A stretch of 43,410 nt of DNA from Myxococcota bacterium (GTDB lineage: Bacteria > Myxococcota_A > UBA9160 > JAFDET01): NCBI GenBank assembly GCA_028278065.1, contig JANQFA010000132.1, positions 1-43,410 of the forward strand, in the 5' to 3' direction. Under the pieces are notes generated by a model. That model had not been told where the DNA came from. It was given only the letters and a program-made list of their open reading frames with translations, and did not search any database. Of the stretch, positions 14,720 to 23,178 are shown piece by piece (the stretch's first letter is position 1; each line of letters opens with the position of its first letter). Made by a program: the position numbers and the translations under genes.

Positions 14720-15505
14720 TCACCGGGACGGATCCTGCGGGAACCAGGGCACGAACGCAGAGGTGCGCGCCTTGTACGCGTCGTAGCCCGGCCGACGCCT
14801 GTCCATGTGGCGCTCCAGCAGGGCGACGCCCGAGACGCGCAGGAGCAGGAAGGTCATCAGCGCGGGCGCGAAGACGGTCCAGGCGCCGCGTGGCACGGCC
14901 GCCGCGAAGCAGAAGAGCCCCCACCACACGACCGCGTCGCCGAAGTAGTTGGGGTGGCGGGACCAGGCCCACAGACCCCGGTCCATCACGGCTCCGGCGT
15001 TGGCGGGATCCGCGCGGAAGCGGGCGAGCTGGACGTCGGCCGTGGTCTCGAAGAAGAGCCCGACGCAGACCAGGGCGAGGCCGATGCCGTCGAGGAGTGT
15101 CCAGTGCTCGGGGTGGACGCCCGACTGCGCCGCCTGCAGCGGCAGCGACACCACCCACTGGAGCGACCCCTGCAGCGCGAATACGGTGGCCAGGCTGACC
15201 CATCGGAAGTGACGGCCCCACTTTCGGCGCATGGCGGCGTAGCGCGGGTCCTCGCCGGCACCGTGGTTGCGCCACAAGAGATGCCCGCCGAGGCGCAGCC
15301 CCCAGGCGCTGGTCGCCAGCGCCACCAGGAGCCGGCGCGGCTCCCATCCATCGCCCAGGGCGAGGCCGATCCACGCCACCATCGCGAAGCCGAGCCCCCA
15401 CCACACGTCGACGATGCTGGCATCGCGAAGCGCGAGCGAGAGCAGCCAGAGCAGGAGCATCGCGCCCATCAGCGCGGCGGCCGTCCAGGGCAGCAGCTCG
15501 CTCAT
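14720..15505 (-). CDS. DUF1295 membrane protein, steroid 5-alpha-reductase-like
   Basis: 261 residues with about six or seven membrane segments. The C-terminal motif RGLWAWSRHPNYFGD (about 186-200) and the ending ERHMDRRRPGYDAYKARTSAFVPWFP are characteristic of DUF1295 (PF06966) and of the NADPH-dependent steroid reductase/isoprenylcysteine methyltransferase fold. The expected activity is reduction of a lipid double bond or methyl transfer at the membrane; neither is proven. The start ATG overlaps the SRPBCC stop (ATGA). DUF1295 genes often accompany the CFA/DUF1365/amine-oxidase group in Proteobacteria, which agrees with this operon. Confidence 0.92.
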   Translation of the reverse strand: MSELLPWTAAALMGAMLLLWLLSLALRDASIVDVWWGLGFAMVAWIGLALGDGWEPRRLLVALATSAWGLRLGGHLLWRNHGAGEDPRYAAMRRKWGRHFRWVSLATVFALQGSLQWVVSLPLQAAQSGVHPEHWTLLDGIGLALVCVGLFFETTADVQLARFRADPANAGAVMDRGLWAWSRHPNYFGDAVVWWGLFCFAAAVPRGAWTVFAPALMTFLLLRVSGVALLERHMDRRRPGYDAYKARTSAFVPWFPQDPSR

Positions 15506-15960
15506 CCGCCGAAGATCTCCGCGATGCGTGCACGCCGATAGTCGAAGATGGCCTCCAGCGCGCGCCGCACGGCCACCGCGTGGGTCGCGCGTCCCAGCGG
15601 GCCGAAGGGCAGCGTGTACTCGACCCGGTCCGTCATCGCCGTCCCGTCCCCGACCGGCCGGAACCGGTGCTCATGGTGCCAGAGGGCGTAGGGCCCGCTC
15701 TCCTGGAGGTCCACGAAGCCCTCGTCCGGCTTCCAGTCCAGGATCACGGTGCGCCAGCGCAGCGGGATCCCGGCGAGGCGCAGCCGGTACTCGATCCGGG
15801 TGCCGGCGCGCATCGCGATGGGCGCCGGAGTCAGGATCCGGAACCCGAGCCAGGGTGGGGTGATGCGCTCCAGGTTGTGGGCGTCCGCGAAGAAGGGGAA
15901 CACGACCGCCGGCGGTTCGGGCAGTCGCTGCTCCCGGATCAGGCGGTGCGCTCCGCTCAC
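15502..15960 (-). CDS. SRPBCC-family ligand-binding protein
   Basis: 152 residues with the START/Bet v1-like pattern: HRLIREQRLPEPPAVVFPFFADAHNLERITPPWLGFRIL at the N-terminus, then strands ending TMTDRVEYTLPFGPLG and a long C-terminal helix (AVAVRRALEAIFDYRRARIAEIF). Such domains hold an apolar ligand in a deep cavity. There is no signal peptide, so it is cytoplasmic. The GTG start shares bases with the stop of the acyltransferase gene (GTGA), and its own stop overlaps the DUF1295 start (ATGA). Binding or presenting a lipid intermediate in this operon is inferred. Confidence 0.88.
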   Translation of the reverse strand: MSGAHRLIREQRLPEPPAVVFPFFADAHNLERITPPWLGFRILTPAPIAMRAGTRIEYRLRLAGIPLRWRTVILDWKPDEGFVDLQESGPYALWHHEHRFRPVGDGTAMTDRVEYTLPFGPLGRATHAVAVRRALEAIFDYRRARIAEIFGG

Positions 15961-16952
15961 GGGTCCTTGGTCCCGTGCTCGGCGATCCAGGCGTCGATGC
16001 GGGCCCAGTGGTCGAAGAGCCAGTCGATCCGGGCGTCCCGGTCCGCCGGGATGTTCGCTGCCGGAACCCGCCAGTAGGCGATCCGCACCGTCCGGTTCAC
16101 GAGGCCGCCGGCCAGGAACTGGTTGAAGCTCTGGATGCCGTCGAAGCCGACGTGAGCGCAGAAGACGACGTCGACGCCGGGTGCCGCGTCGAGCAGGCCG
16201 AGGGTGCCTCCGAGACGCGGGGGGAGGACGTTCACGAGCGAGCTGGCCCGGTGCGCCAGCTCGCGGTCGCCCGAGGCGGTGAGCTTCTCGAGAATGCGCG
16301 CGCGCTTCGCCGGGGTGAAGCGGGTGCCCTCGGGATAGATCAGGACACCGTCGCCGGGCCCGAGATCCTCGGCCAGTCGGGCCACGGCGCGGATCTCCGC
16401 CGCCGAATCGTCGGAATCGCGGTCGACGAAGTAGTTGGGAAGCCGGTGGCCGGCCACGTCCAGGCAGGGATCCCAGAGGAGCTCGCGCTTGATCACGTGG
16501 CGGAAGTCGGTGCCGTGGCGGAGCGTCAGGAAGGTCGAGGTGAGGATCGTGTCCGCCGTGCTGGCGTGGCGCATGAGGACGAGGACCGGTCCACGGGCTG
16601 CCTCCCGGTCGCCCTCGATCTCGGCACGCAGTCCGAAGAAGATCTCGGCCCCGCGCCACAGCCACCCCGCCCAGCGCGCCTTGAGGCGCACGTTCGCCGC
16701 CAGCCAGCGGGCGGGCTCCGGGTGCGCCGCGAGGCGCCAGAGCCACAGTCCGAAGGCGTGGAGCAGTCCGACGCACTCGCAGCCCAGGTACCAGGTGAAG
16801 AAGAGGAGCGCGCGGGTCACCGCGAACCGCACCCCGCGCGCCAGGTCCGAGGCGATCGCTGCGACGAGCGCGACCGGCAGGCTCACGACGGCGAGCGCGA
16901 AGAGCGCGAAGTAGAGGGGGATGGTGACGAGGCGGCGGGTGAGCCGGGGCAA
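15957..16952 (-). CDS. PlsC-type 1-acyl-sn-glycerol-3-phosphate acyltransferase
   Basis: 331 residues. Two apolar segments lie at about 10-35 and 48-72. The acyltransferase motif I is H129-A-S-T-A-D134 (Hx4D) and motif III is YPEGTR at 206-211. The family transfers acyl chains from acyl-CoA or acyl-ACP to lysophospholipid-like acceptors at the inner membrane; which acceptor is used here is unknown. The start is a TTG at 16952, 4 bp after the chalcone-isomerase-like stop, with only a weak ribosome site. Finding a PlsC homologue inside a CFA-type operon suggests that it remodels phospholipids carrying the modified chains. Confidence 0.92.
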   Translation of the reverse strand: MPRLTRRLVTIPLYFALFALAVVSLPVALVAAIASDLARGVRFAVTRALLFFTWYLGCECVGLLHAFGLWLWRLAAHPEPARWLAANVRLKARWAGWLWRGAEIFFGLRAEIEGDREAARGPVLVLMRHASTADTILTSTFLTLRHGTDFRHVIKRELLWDPCLDVAGHRLPNYFVDRDSDDSAAEIRAVARLAEDLGPGDGVLIYPEGTRFTPAKRARILEKLTASGDRELAHRASSLVNVLPPRLGGTLGLLDAAPGVDVVFCAHVGFDGIQSFNQFLAGGLVNRTVRIAYWRVPAANIPADRDARIDWLFDHWARIDAWIAEHGTKDP

Positions 16953-16956
16953 CGCT

Positions 16957-17532
16957 TCAGCTGCCGTCGAGGATGCGGCGCTTGAAGCCGCGATCCAGGG
17001 GGACCTCCCCGAGCCAGATGGAGAAGATCGCCCGGGCGAAGTCGGCTCCTTCGACCACCCCCAGTGGCGATCCGTTCAGCGCGAGCTCGGTGCCGCGCTC
17101 GGGCACGTAGGTGATGGCGTAGCGGTCGCCGGCGCGGACGTCGCGGTAGAGCGCGTTCATGCGGTCGAGTTGCGGACGCAGCCGCGCCAACGTGTCTTCG
17201 TCGACGTTCTTCGCCACCCACTCGTCGCTGGCCTTCGCGAAGTCGCTGCCCGAGATGTCCCAGAAGTACTCGATCTCGAGACGCTTGGCTCCGTCGGAGA
17301 GCACCGCGTCCGGACGCAGGTCGGGCCCCAGGTAGAGCGCCGCCACGTAGCCCTTGAGGAGGTACTTGCGCAGCAGCGCGGTGTCGTGGAGGCGCAGGTC
17401 GAGATCGTCCGCCTCGATCCGGTCGACGAAGCGAACTCCTTCGATCTCGGCGAAGGAGACCTCGTCCTGCTCCGCGTCCGCGGTCGAGGCGCCCAGGAGC
17501 AGCGCCAGAGCGATCCCGAGGGCGCGACTCAA
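16957..17532 (-). CDS. periplasmic chalcone-isomerase-like protein
   Basis: 191 residues. A signal peptide spans 1-19 (SRALGIALALLLGASTADA, then Glu-Gln). The mature domain has GVRFVDRIEADDLDLRLHDTALLRKYLLKGYVAALYLG, EYFWDISGSDF and YVPERGTELALNGSPLGVVEG...FSIWLGEVPLD, the pattern of the bacterial chalcone isomerase-like domain. Bacterial members are mostly not true chalcone isomerases and may bind fatty acids; that is family knowledge. The TTG start overlaps the CFA stop (TTGA) and has GGAGAG a few bases upstream. Homologues recur next to CFA/DUF1365/amine oxidase genes, which matches here. Confidence 0.88.
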   Translation of the reverse strand: MSRALGIALALLLGASTADAEQDEVSFAEIEGVRFVDRIEADDLDLRLHDTALLRKYLLKGYVAALYLGPDLRPDAVLSDGAKRLEIEYFWDISGSDFAKASDEWVAKNVDEDTLARLRPQLDRMNALYRDVRAGDRYAITYVPERGTELALNGSPLGVVEGADFARAIFSIWLGEVPLDRGFKRRILDGS

Positions 17533-18767
17533 GCGAGCTCTCCGAGCACCGGCGCCCGGCGTGAGCCCGGCTTCGCGAACACGATCTGATTGACCAGGAT
17601 GGCCCGCTCGCTGAATCCGCCCGCGCAGTACGAGAGGTAGTACTCCCACATGCGCAGGAAGGCATCGTCCAGGCCCAGCGTGCGCATCTCGTCCAGGTTG
17701 TCGTGCATGGCATCGCGCCAGCGCAGCAGCGTCTCGGCGTAGCAGGGCGTGATGTCCTCCAGGTGGACGACGCGCAGGTCGCTCTCGCGCGCGATGCAAT
17801 CGCTGATCGCACCGAGGGACACCAGCTGGCCTCCCGGGAAGATGTAGCGCTTGATGAAGTCCACGTTGCGCACCGAGGCCTCCCAGTCCTGGTCGGGAAC
17901 GAGGATGGCCTGCAGTGCCATCAGGCCATCCGGCTCGAGGCGCTCGCTGCAGACGCGGAAGAAGGTCGAGAGGTGCTCGGCGCCCACGGCCTCGATCATC
18001 TCGATGGAGGCCACCTTGTCGTAGCGGCCCGTGAGGTCGCGGTAGTCGGAGAAGACGATCTCGACGCGGTCCTCGAGGCCGGCCCGTGCGACCCGCTTTC
18101 GCGAGAAGTCGTACTGCTCTCGCGAGATGGTGGCACTGGTCACGTGGCAGCCGTGGTTCCGTGCGGCGTGGATCGCGAAGCCGCCCCAGCCGCCCCCGAT
18201 CTCGAGAACGCGGTCCCCGGGTCGCAGCTCGAGCTTGCGACAGAGGCGCTCGTACTTGGCGGTCTGGGCTTCCTCGAGGGTCATGTCCTGCCGCTCGAAG
18301 ACGGCGCACGAGTAGGTCATCGTCGGGTCCAGGAAGAGCTCGAAGAACTCGTTGCCCAGATCGTAGTGGGCGGCGATGTTGCGGCGCGCGCGGCCGCGCG
18401 TGTTGCGGCGCAGCGTGTGGAGCAGCCTCAGCCCGGGGCGGACGAGGCGTGCGGCGCCCCGGTCGACCTGGCGCATGGCCGCGTTCCGGGCGAGCACGCG
18501 AATCACGTTCTCCACGGCCTCGCTGGTCCAGTGGCCGTCCATGTAGGCCTCGGCGGCCCCCACGCTGCCGCGCAGCGCCACCGCCGTGTAGAAGCGCGGG
18601 TCCAGCACCTGGAGGCGTGCCTCCAGATCGCCGTCCTCGGCTCCGAAGCGGCTGCGGCGCTCGCCTTCGGCCAGCTCCAGCACGCCGTCCTTCAGCGCCG
18701 CGGCCAGGCGGCGGTGCAGGGCGGTGCGGGCGATGCGAGACGTGATCGTCGGGCTGGCTGCACTCAT
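17529..18767 (-). CDS. cfa: cyclopropane-fatty-acyl-phospholipid synthase
   Basis: A full-length 412-residue CFA synthase. The N-terminal domain (about 1-125) carries YMDGHWTS; the catalytic domain starts with NIAAHYDLGNEFF (130-142), DPTMTYSCAVF, the SAM-binding loop LEIGGGWGGFA (188-198) and IEMIEAVGAEHLSTFF. CFA synthases methylate cis double bonds of phospholipid acyl chains using SAM; relatives make methylated or furan-type chains. Start ATG 18767 overlaps the DUF1365 stop (ATGA). It is one of two CFA-family genes in this operon, and the one with canonical architecture. Its exact product (cyclopropane, methylene or furan precursor) cannot be told from sequence. Confidence 0.94.
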   Translation of the reverse strand: MSAASPTITSRIARTALHRRLAAALKDGVLELAEGERRSRFGAEDGDLEARLQVLDPRFYTAVALRGSVGAAEAYMDGHWTSEAVENVIRVLARNAAMRQVDRGAARLVRPGLRLLHTLRRNTRGRARRNIAAHYDLGNEFFELFLDPTMTYSCAVFERQDMTLEEAQTAKYERLCRKLELRPGDRVLEIGGGWGGFAIHAARNHGCHVTSATISREQYDFSRKRVARAGLEDRVEIVFSDYRDLTGRYDKVASIEMIEAVGAEHLSTFFRVCSERLEPDGLMALQAILVPDQDWEASVRNVDFIKRYIFPGGQLVSLGAISDCIARESDLRVVHLEDITPCYAETLLRWRDAMHDNLDEMRTLGLDDAFLRMWEYYLSYCAGGFSERAILVNQIVFAKPGSRRAPVLGELA

Positions 18768-19519
18768 CGGGCGATCTCCGGGTGGGCGTGTTCCGGAACC
18801 TGCTTCCGCCTCAGGCGCAGCGCCTGCCAGTAGATGGCGGCGATGACCTGGGCCGTCATCACCGGGTAGCGTACCAGCATCCGGGCCAGGCTGAGGCCCG
18901 TGATCTCGCGCCGCTCCAGGTCGAGCTCGGCGTGGAAGATCGCGCGCGAGCCGGCCTCGCGATTGGAGATGCCGAGGAAGAGGCGCTCCCCCGGCTCGGC
19001 GACGGTCCACTGGTAGCGCTGGTCCATGCCCATGAAGGGCGACACGTGGAACGCCTTGGCCGTGGTCAGATTCCCCCGGGCGATGCTGGCTCCGGGCTCG
19101 CGGGCGAGGACGTAGGCGTGTCGCTCGTTCCAGGGGGTGTTGGTCACCTCGGCGACCACCGCCTCGACCCGCGAATCCTCGGCGTCGAAGCAGTAGTAGA
19201 GGCTGACGGGGTTGAAGACGTAGCCGAGGTAGCGGAGGTGCGTCAGGAGTCGGATGGGTCCCGTCGGGCTCCAGCCGAGCTCGCTCCGCACCCGTTCCCG
19301 CACGGCCCGGTCGAGGGGGACGTCGGGATCCCCGAGATAGTCCTCGCGCCGGAAGCGCGCGGGGGCCGCCCGCGTGGTCGACCAGAGCCAGCGGCCCGCG
19401 AACACCTCCGGCAGCTCCTCCAGATCGAGATAGGCGAAGAAGATCCGTTTCTCGAACGCGTGGGAGACCGGCTCGAGCCGCGCGTGCCGGACGACTCCCT
19501 CGTACAGTGCGCTCTGCAC
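18764..19519 (-). CDS. DUF1365 protein
   Basis: 251 residues from GTG 19519. Conserved DUF1365 features are visible: ALYEGVVRHARLEPVSHAFEKRIFFAYLDLEEL at the N-terminus, LTHLRYLGYVFNPVSLYYCFD (about 96-115), EVTNTPWNERHAYVL and KAFHVSPFMGMDQRY. The biochemical role is not established, but the gene is a regular partner of CFA synthase and the FAD amine oxidase in many bacteria, so it probably acts on the same modified fatty acids. It starts 2 bp after the amine oxidase stop, with GGAG about 9 bp before the start, and ends in an ATGA overlap with cfa. Confidence 0.93.
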   Translation of the reverse strand: MQSALYEGVVRHARLEPVSHAFEKRIFFAYLDLEELPEVFAGRWLWSTTRAAPARFRREDYLGDPDVPLDRAVRERVRSELGWSPTGPIRLLTHLRYLGYVFNPVSLYYCFDAEDSRVEAVVAEVTNTPWNERHAYVLAREPGASIARGNLTTAKAFHVSPFMGMDQRYQWTVAEPGERLFLGISNREAGSRAIFHAELDLERREITGLSLARMLVRYPVMTAQVIAAIYWQALRLRRKQVPEHAHPEIAR

Positions 19520-19521
19520 CG

Positions 19522-20766
19522 CTAGAGCTCCAGGCGGAAGGCCCGCGCCACGGCGAGGGCGCTGCGCACGCCGTCTTCGTGGAACCCGTAGCCCGTCCAG
19601 GCTCCACACAGGTGGGTGTGGTTGCGGGGTTCCCGCTCGGCCAGGATGCGCTGGGCCCGCATCGCCGTGGTGTCGAAGATGGGGTGGTGGACCGTCTCGC
19701 GATGCAGCACCCGGGCGGGGTCGACCGCAGCATCCGGATTCAGGGTGACGAGCAGCGGCTCGGCGGAGCGGATTCCCTGGAGCCGGTTCATGTCGTACGT
19801 GACGGCGACGCGCTCCGTGCGCTCCCTCGGAGTGCGGTAGTTCCAGCTCGCACGCGCGCGCCGCGCTCGCGGCAGGATCGAGGCGTCCGTGTGCAGCACG
19901 AGCTCGTTCTCCTCGTAGCGGACCGAAGAGAGCACATGTCGCTCGAGCGGTGTCGCATCCTCGAGCATCGCGAGGCTCTGGTCGGAGTGGGTCGCCAGCA
20001 CCACCCGGTCGAACGCGTGGATGTCTCCGCCGCGCGTAGCCAGCTCCACGCCGACCGCATTGCGGCGGACGGCGTCGACGGGCGTGGCCAGTCGGATCCC
20101 GCCGCGCAGGCGCGCCGCGATGGCGTCGACGTAGCACCGGGAGCCTCCCTCGATCGTCCGCCACTGGATCGGGCTGGGACGCTCGAGGAGGCCGTGGTTC
20201 GCGAAGAAGCGCGCGAACGACACCGCGGGGAAGTCGAGGATCCCGCCCGGGTCCGCAGACCAGATGGCGGCGCCCATCGGGATCGCGTAGAGCTCCACGA
20301 ACTCCCGGGAGTAGTCCCGTCCGCAGAGCCACTCCCCGAGCGTGGCCTTCTCGTCGTCCATCGCCACGAGCTCGCGCGCCTCGCGGTGGAAGCGCAGGGC
20401 GTCGCCCAGCATGCGGCGGAAGGCGGGTCGCAGCAGGTTGCGGGGCTGGGCAAAGACGGCCGACAGGGTGGGGCTCGCCCACTCGATTCCGGTGCGGTCG
20501 CAGCGGAGCCCGAAGCTCATGTCGCTCGGCTTGGTGCGGATCTCGAGCCGGCGCAGGATCTCGGTGAAGTTCGGATAGGTGGTCTCGTTGTAGACGATGA
20601 ATCCGACGTCTACGGCGTGGGTGCGGCCCGCGATCTCGACCTCGACCGTGTTGGCGTGTCCGCCCGGGCGGTCTCCGGCCTCGAAGAGCGTCACCTCGTG
20701 CTCCCTCTGCAGGATCCAGGCGGCGACCAGGCCGGAGACGCCGGCTCCGACGACGGCGATCCTCAT
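19522..20766 (-). CDS. FAD-dependent amine oxidase-like flavoprotein
   Basis: 414 residues. The dinucleotide-binding motif VVGAGVSGLVAAW is at 5-17 with the acidic strand end FEAGDRPGGHANT (about 29-41). The remaining segments (DVGFIVYNETTYPNF, PMGAAIWSADP, HTHLCGAWTGYGFHEDGVRSAL) match the amine oxidase/protoporphyrinogen-oxidase superfamily member that accompanies CFA genes. The expected chemistry is FAD-dependent desaturation or oxidation of a lipid, not of an amine. Start ATG 20766 overlaps the upstream methyltransferase stop (ATGA). No membrane segment or twin-arginine signal. Confidence 0.93.
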   Translation of the reverse strand: MRIAVVGAGVSGLVAAWILQREHEVTLFEAGDRPGGHANTVEVEIAGRTHAVDVGFIVYNETTYPNFTEILRRLEIRTKPSDMSFGLRCDRTGIEWASPTLSAVFAQPRNLLRPAFRRMLGDALRFHREARELVAMDDEKATLGEWLCGRDYSREFVELYAIPMGAAIWSADPGGILDFPAVSFARFFANHGLLERPSPIQWRTIEGGSRCYVDAIAARLRGGIRLATPVDAVRRNAVGVELATRGGDIHAFDRVVLATHSDQSLAMLEDATPLERHVLSSVRYEENELVLHTDASILPRARRARASWNYRTPRERTERVAVTYDMNRLQGIRSAEPLLVTLNPDAAVDPARVLHRETVHHPIFDTTAMRAQRILAEREPRNHTHLCGAWTGYGFHEDGVRSALAVARAFRLEL

Positions 20767-21794
20767 CGCGACGCCGCCGGGGCGAAGCGGTAGTGGGACA
20801 CGCCCCATTCCGAGCCGTTCGCGTGCCCGAAGAGGCCCGCGCAGCCCAGGAAGAAGAGCCGCCAACGCCGCAGCCAGAGGCCTGCTTCGTTCCCGTAGGT
20901 GCGGGCGAGGGCAGCTCGCGCCGCGGCGCGCCGCTCGTCCAGATTGCGGAGCCAGGCCTCCGCGGTCCTCGCGTAGTGGGTACCGTCGATGCGCCACTGC
21001 TCCTCGACCTGCAGATCGTCGTCGAAGCGGCTCAGCAGGTCGTGGGACGGCATCTGCCCTCCGGAGAAGAAGTGCCGCGCCATCCAGTCTCCATCGCCGC
21101 GATCCTCGTAGGGATAGGAGTGGCGCCGGTGGGAGAAGATGTGCACGAACAGGCGTCCCTCGGGCTCGAGCCAGGTGGCGATCCTCCTCAGGAGCTCGGC
21201 GTAGTTGCGCACGTGCTCGAACATCTCGATCGACATCACGCGGTCGAAGCGTCCGTGCGGCGAGAAATGGTTCACGTCCGCCGTAACCACCTCCAGGTTC
21301 GAGAGGCCGCGTTCCGCGGCCCGGCCGAGGACGAACTCGCGCTGGCCCTTGGAGTTGGAGACCCCGGTGATCCGGGCCCGCGGGAAGCGTTCGGCGAGGT
21401 GGATCGAGAGCGATCCCCAGCCGCAGCCCAGGTCGAGGATGCGCATGCCGTCCTCGACCCCGGCCCGGGCGCAGGAGAGGTCGAGCATGCGGACCTCGGC
21501 GTCGCCGAGATCGTGAGTCCCCTCCTCGAAGAGCGCGCAGCTGTACTTGAGGCGCGGTCCCAGGACCTGCCGGAAGAACTCCGCCTCCACCTCGTAGTGC
21601 TGCTCGTTGGCGAGATCGGGGACCAGGGCGACCGGACTCACGCGCAGGGTCTCGACCCAGTCGAGCTCGGCCTGCGGGTGGGTGGCGTCCCGGCGCCGGA
21701 TCTCGCGCAGGCGCTCCTGCACCATGCGTCGGATTCCGGGTCGGATGAGGAAGTCGGGAACCAGGCCCGTCTCGGCGAGGGTCGTCGCGTTCAT
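20763..21794 (-). CDS. second CFA-family SAM methyltransferase (coclaurine-methyltransferase-like)
   Basis: 343 residues, shorter than the downstream Cfa because it lacks most of the N-terminal domain. Motifs: EQHYEVEAEFFRQVLG, LKYSCALFEEG, SAM loop ILDLGCGWGSLSIHLAE (about 119-135), IEMFEHVRNYAELL and HIFSHRRHSYPYE. By eye this matches the branch that includes plant coclaurine N-methyltransferases more than canonical CFA synthase. A methyl transfer from SAM is sure; lipid or small-molecule substrate is open. It is 13 bp downstream of the sigma factor gene, with its ribosome site (GGAGCGAC) at the junction. With Cfa it gives the operon two methyltransferases of one superfamily. Confidence 0.9.
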   Translation of the reverse strand: MNATTLAETGLVPDFLIRPGIRRMVQERLREIRRRDATHPQAELDWVETLRVSPVALVPDLANEQHYEVEAEFFRQVLGPRLKYSCALFEEGTHDLGDAEVRMLDLSCARAGVEDGMRILDLGCGWGSLSIHLAERFPRARITGVSNSKGQREFVLGRAAERGLSNLEVVTADVNHFSPHGRFDRVMSIEMFEHVRNYAELLRRIATWLEPEGRLFVHIFSHRRHSYPYEDRGDGDWMARHFFSGGQMPSHDLLSRFDDDLQVEEQWRIDGTHYARTAEAWLRNLDERRAAARAALARTYGNEAGLWLRRWRLFFLGCAGLFGHANGSEWGVSHYRFAPAASR

Positions 21795-21807
21795 CGTCGC
21801 TCCGTGC

Positions 21808-23178
21808 TCAGCTCTCTAGGGTGATTCCACCGACGGCGCGCGCGGCGTCGTCTCCGATCGCGTCCTGCAGGCCGAGGCTGCGGGCCGGCTCGAGCATGCG
21901 CTCGAGGGCGCCCTTCTCGATCTGGCGCACGCGCTCCCGGGAGATCCCCAGGGTGGTGCCCACCTCCTGGAGGGTATGGGTGCGTCCGCCCTCCAGCCCG
22001 AAGCGGAGGATCACCACCCGCCGCTCCCGCTCGGATAGCCCTTCGAGGAGCGAGGCCACGCGGGGCGCGATCTGCGCGTCGTTCAGGTCCTGCCCGGGGT
22101 CGGGCTCGGTATCGTGCCGCAGCAGGTCGAGGAGCGTCGTGTCCTCGCGTCCGCGAGCCTCCGTGTCGAGGTGCGCGATCGGCCGTGTCGCCTGGCGCAA
22201 CGTGTCCACGTCCTCGCACGACACGCCCAGCACCTCCGCCAGCTCCTCGTTGGTCGGCTCGTGCCCGAGGCTTCCTTCGAGCGAGCGGCGCAGGCGCTTC
22301 TCCTTGATCAGGAAGTCGTACACGTGGGACGGGAGTCGCACCGTGCGCGACTGATGCTGTGCCGCGCGGATGAAGGACTGCCGGATCCACCACGCGGCGT
22401 AGGTCGAGAACTTGAAGCCGCGGGATGCATCGAACTTCTCCACCGCCCGGATGAGGCCCATGTTGCCCTCCTGGATCAGATCCATGAAGGGGAGCTCGAG
22501 GCTTCGGAAGCCCTTGGCCATGTGGACGACCAGCTTCAGATTGTGGCGCACGAAGCGGTTCTTGGCCTCGAGCATCTCCTCGCGACTGCGGCGGGCTTCC
22601 TCTCTGCGGCTGTGGAGCTGGCGGGCCGGGAGTCCGGCGATTGCGCCCTCTGCACCGCCTCCGCCCAGGGCTCGGTCGAGCTCGCGGTCGGCGTCCTCGT
22701 AGACGCTCATGGAGACGTCGGCAGCAATCAGGTGCTCGGCCAGCGCCTCCCGACCTGCGCGGGTCTTGACTCCGCGCTCGAGGAGCGCGGCGGCGCGACC
22801 CAGCGCCGTGTCCAGCTGGGGGGCCGGATCGCCTGCGCCCGGATCACGCCAGCGCGCAGACAGGGTGGCGGAGGTGCGACCCGCAGCGCGCAGCTCCCGC
22901 CAGCGTGCCACGATCGCCTGGCCGACGAAGGGGATGCTGCGCAGGGCGGCGCGGTAGCGCTCCGCGTTCAGCTGCATCCGCTCCGAGAGGTCGCGCTCCT
23001 CCTCCCGGGTCAGCGTGGGCAGGCTCGCAATGTCGGACAGGTACTCGCGCAGGGTGAAGGCCGCGTCGTCCGGCGTGAACCTCCGGCGCGAGTCGGTCCG
23101 CGGGCGTTCCGGCTCGGAGCGGGTGAGGGTTTCGGTGTGGCTGTCGAAGGTCTCTGTCGAGGTCGTGTCGAAGTCCAT
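21808..23178 (-). CDS. RpoD-like sigma-70 factor (probably group 2)
   Basis: 456 residues. Region 1.2 is at about 42-75 (FTLREYLSDIASLPTLTREEERDLSERM). A non-conserved insert of about 120 residues follows. Region 2 (about 207-283) has NLKLVVHMAKGF, DLIQEGNMGLIRAVEKFD and YAAWWIRQSFIRA; region 3 (285-340) and region 4 (378-430: LSERERRVVILRFGL, HTLQEVGTTLGISRERVRQIE) are complete. There is no region 1.1, and the gene heads a fatty-acid operon, so an alternative rather than the primary sigma is likely. An insert this long is unusual in a group 2 factor. ATG 23178 has no good ribosome site; the transcript may be leaderless. The unusually AT-rich 115 bp upstream should contain its promoter. Confidence 0.92.
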   Translation of the reverse strand: MDFDTTSTETFDSHTETLTRSEPERPRTDSRRRFTPDDAAFTLREYLSDIASLPTLTREEERDLSERMQLNAERYRAALRSIPFVGQAIVARWRELRAAGRTSATLSARWRDPGAGDPAPQLDTALGRAAALLERGVKTRAGREALAEHLIAADVSMSVYEDADRELDRALGGGGAEGAIAGLPARQLHSRREEARRSREEMLEAKNRFVRHNLKLVVHMAKGFRSLELPFMDLIQEGNMGLIRAVEKFDASRGFKFSTYAAWWIRQSFIRAAQHQSRTVRLPSHVYDFLIKEKRLRRSLEGSLGHEPTNEELAEVLGVSCEDVDTLRQATRPIAHLDTEARGREDTTLLDLLRHDTEPDPGQDLNDAQIAPRVASLLEGLSERERRVVILRFGLEGGRTHTLQEVGTTLGISRERVRQIEKGALERMLEPARSLGLQDAIGDDAARAVGGITLES

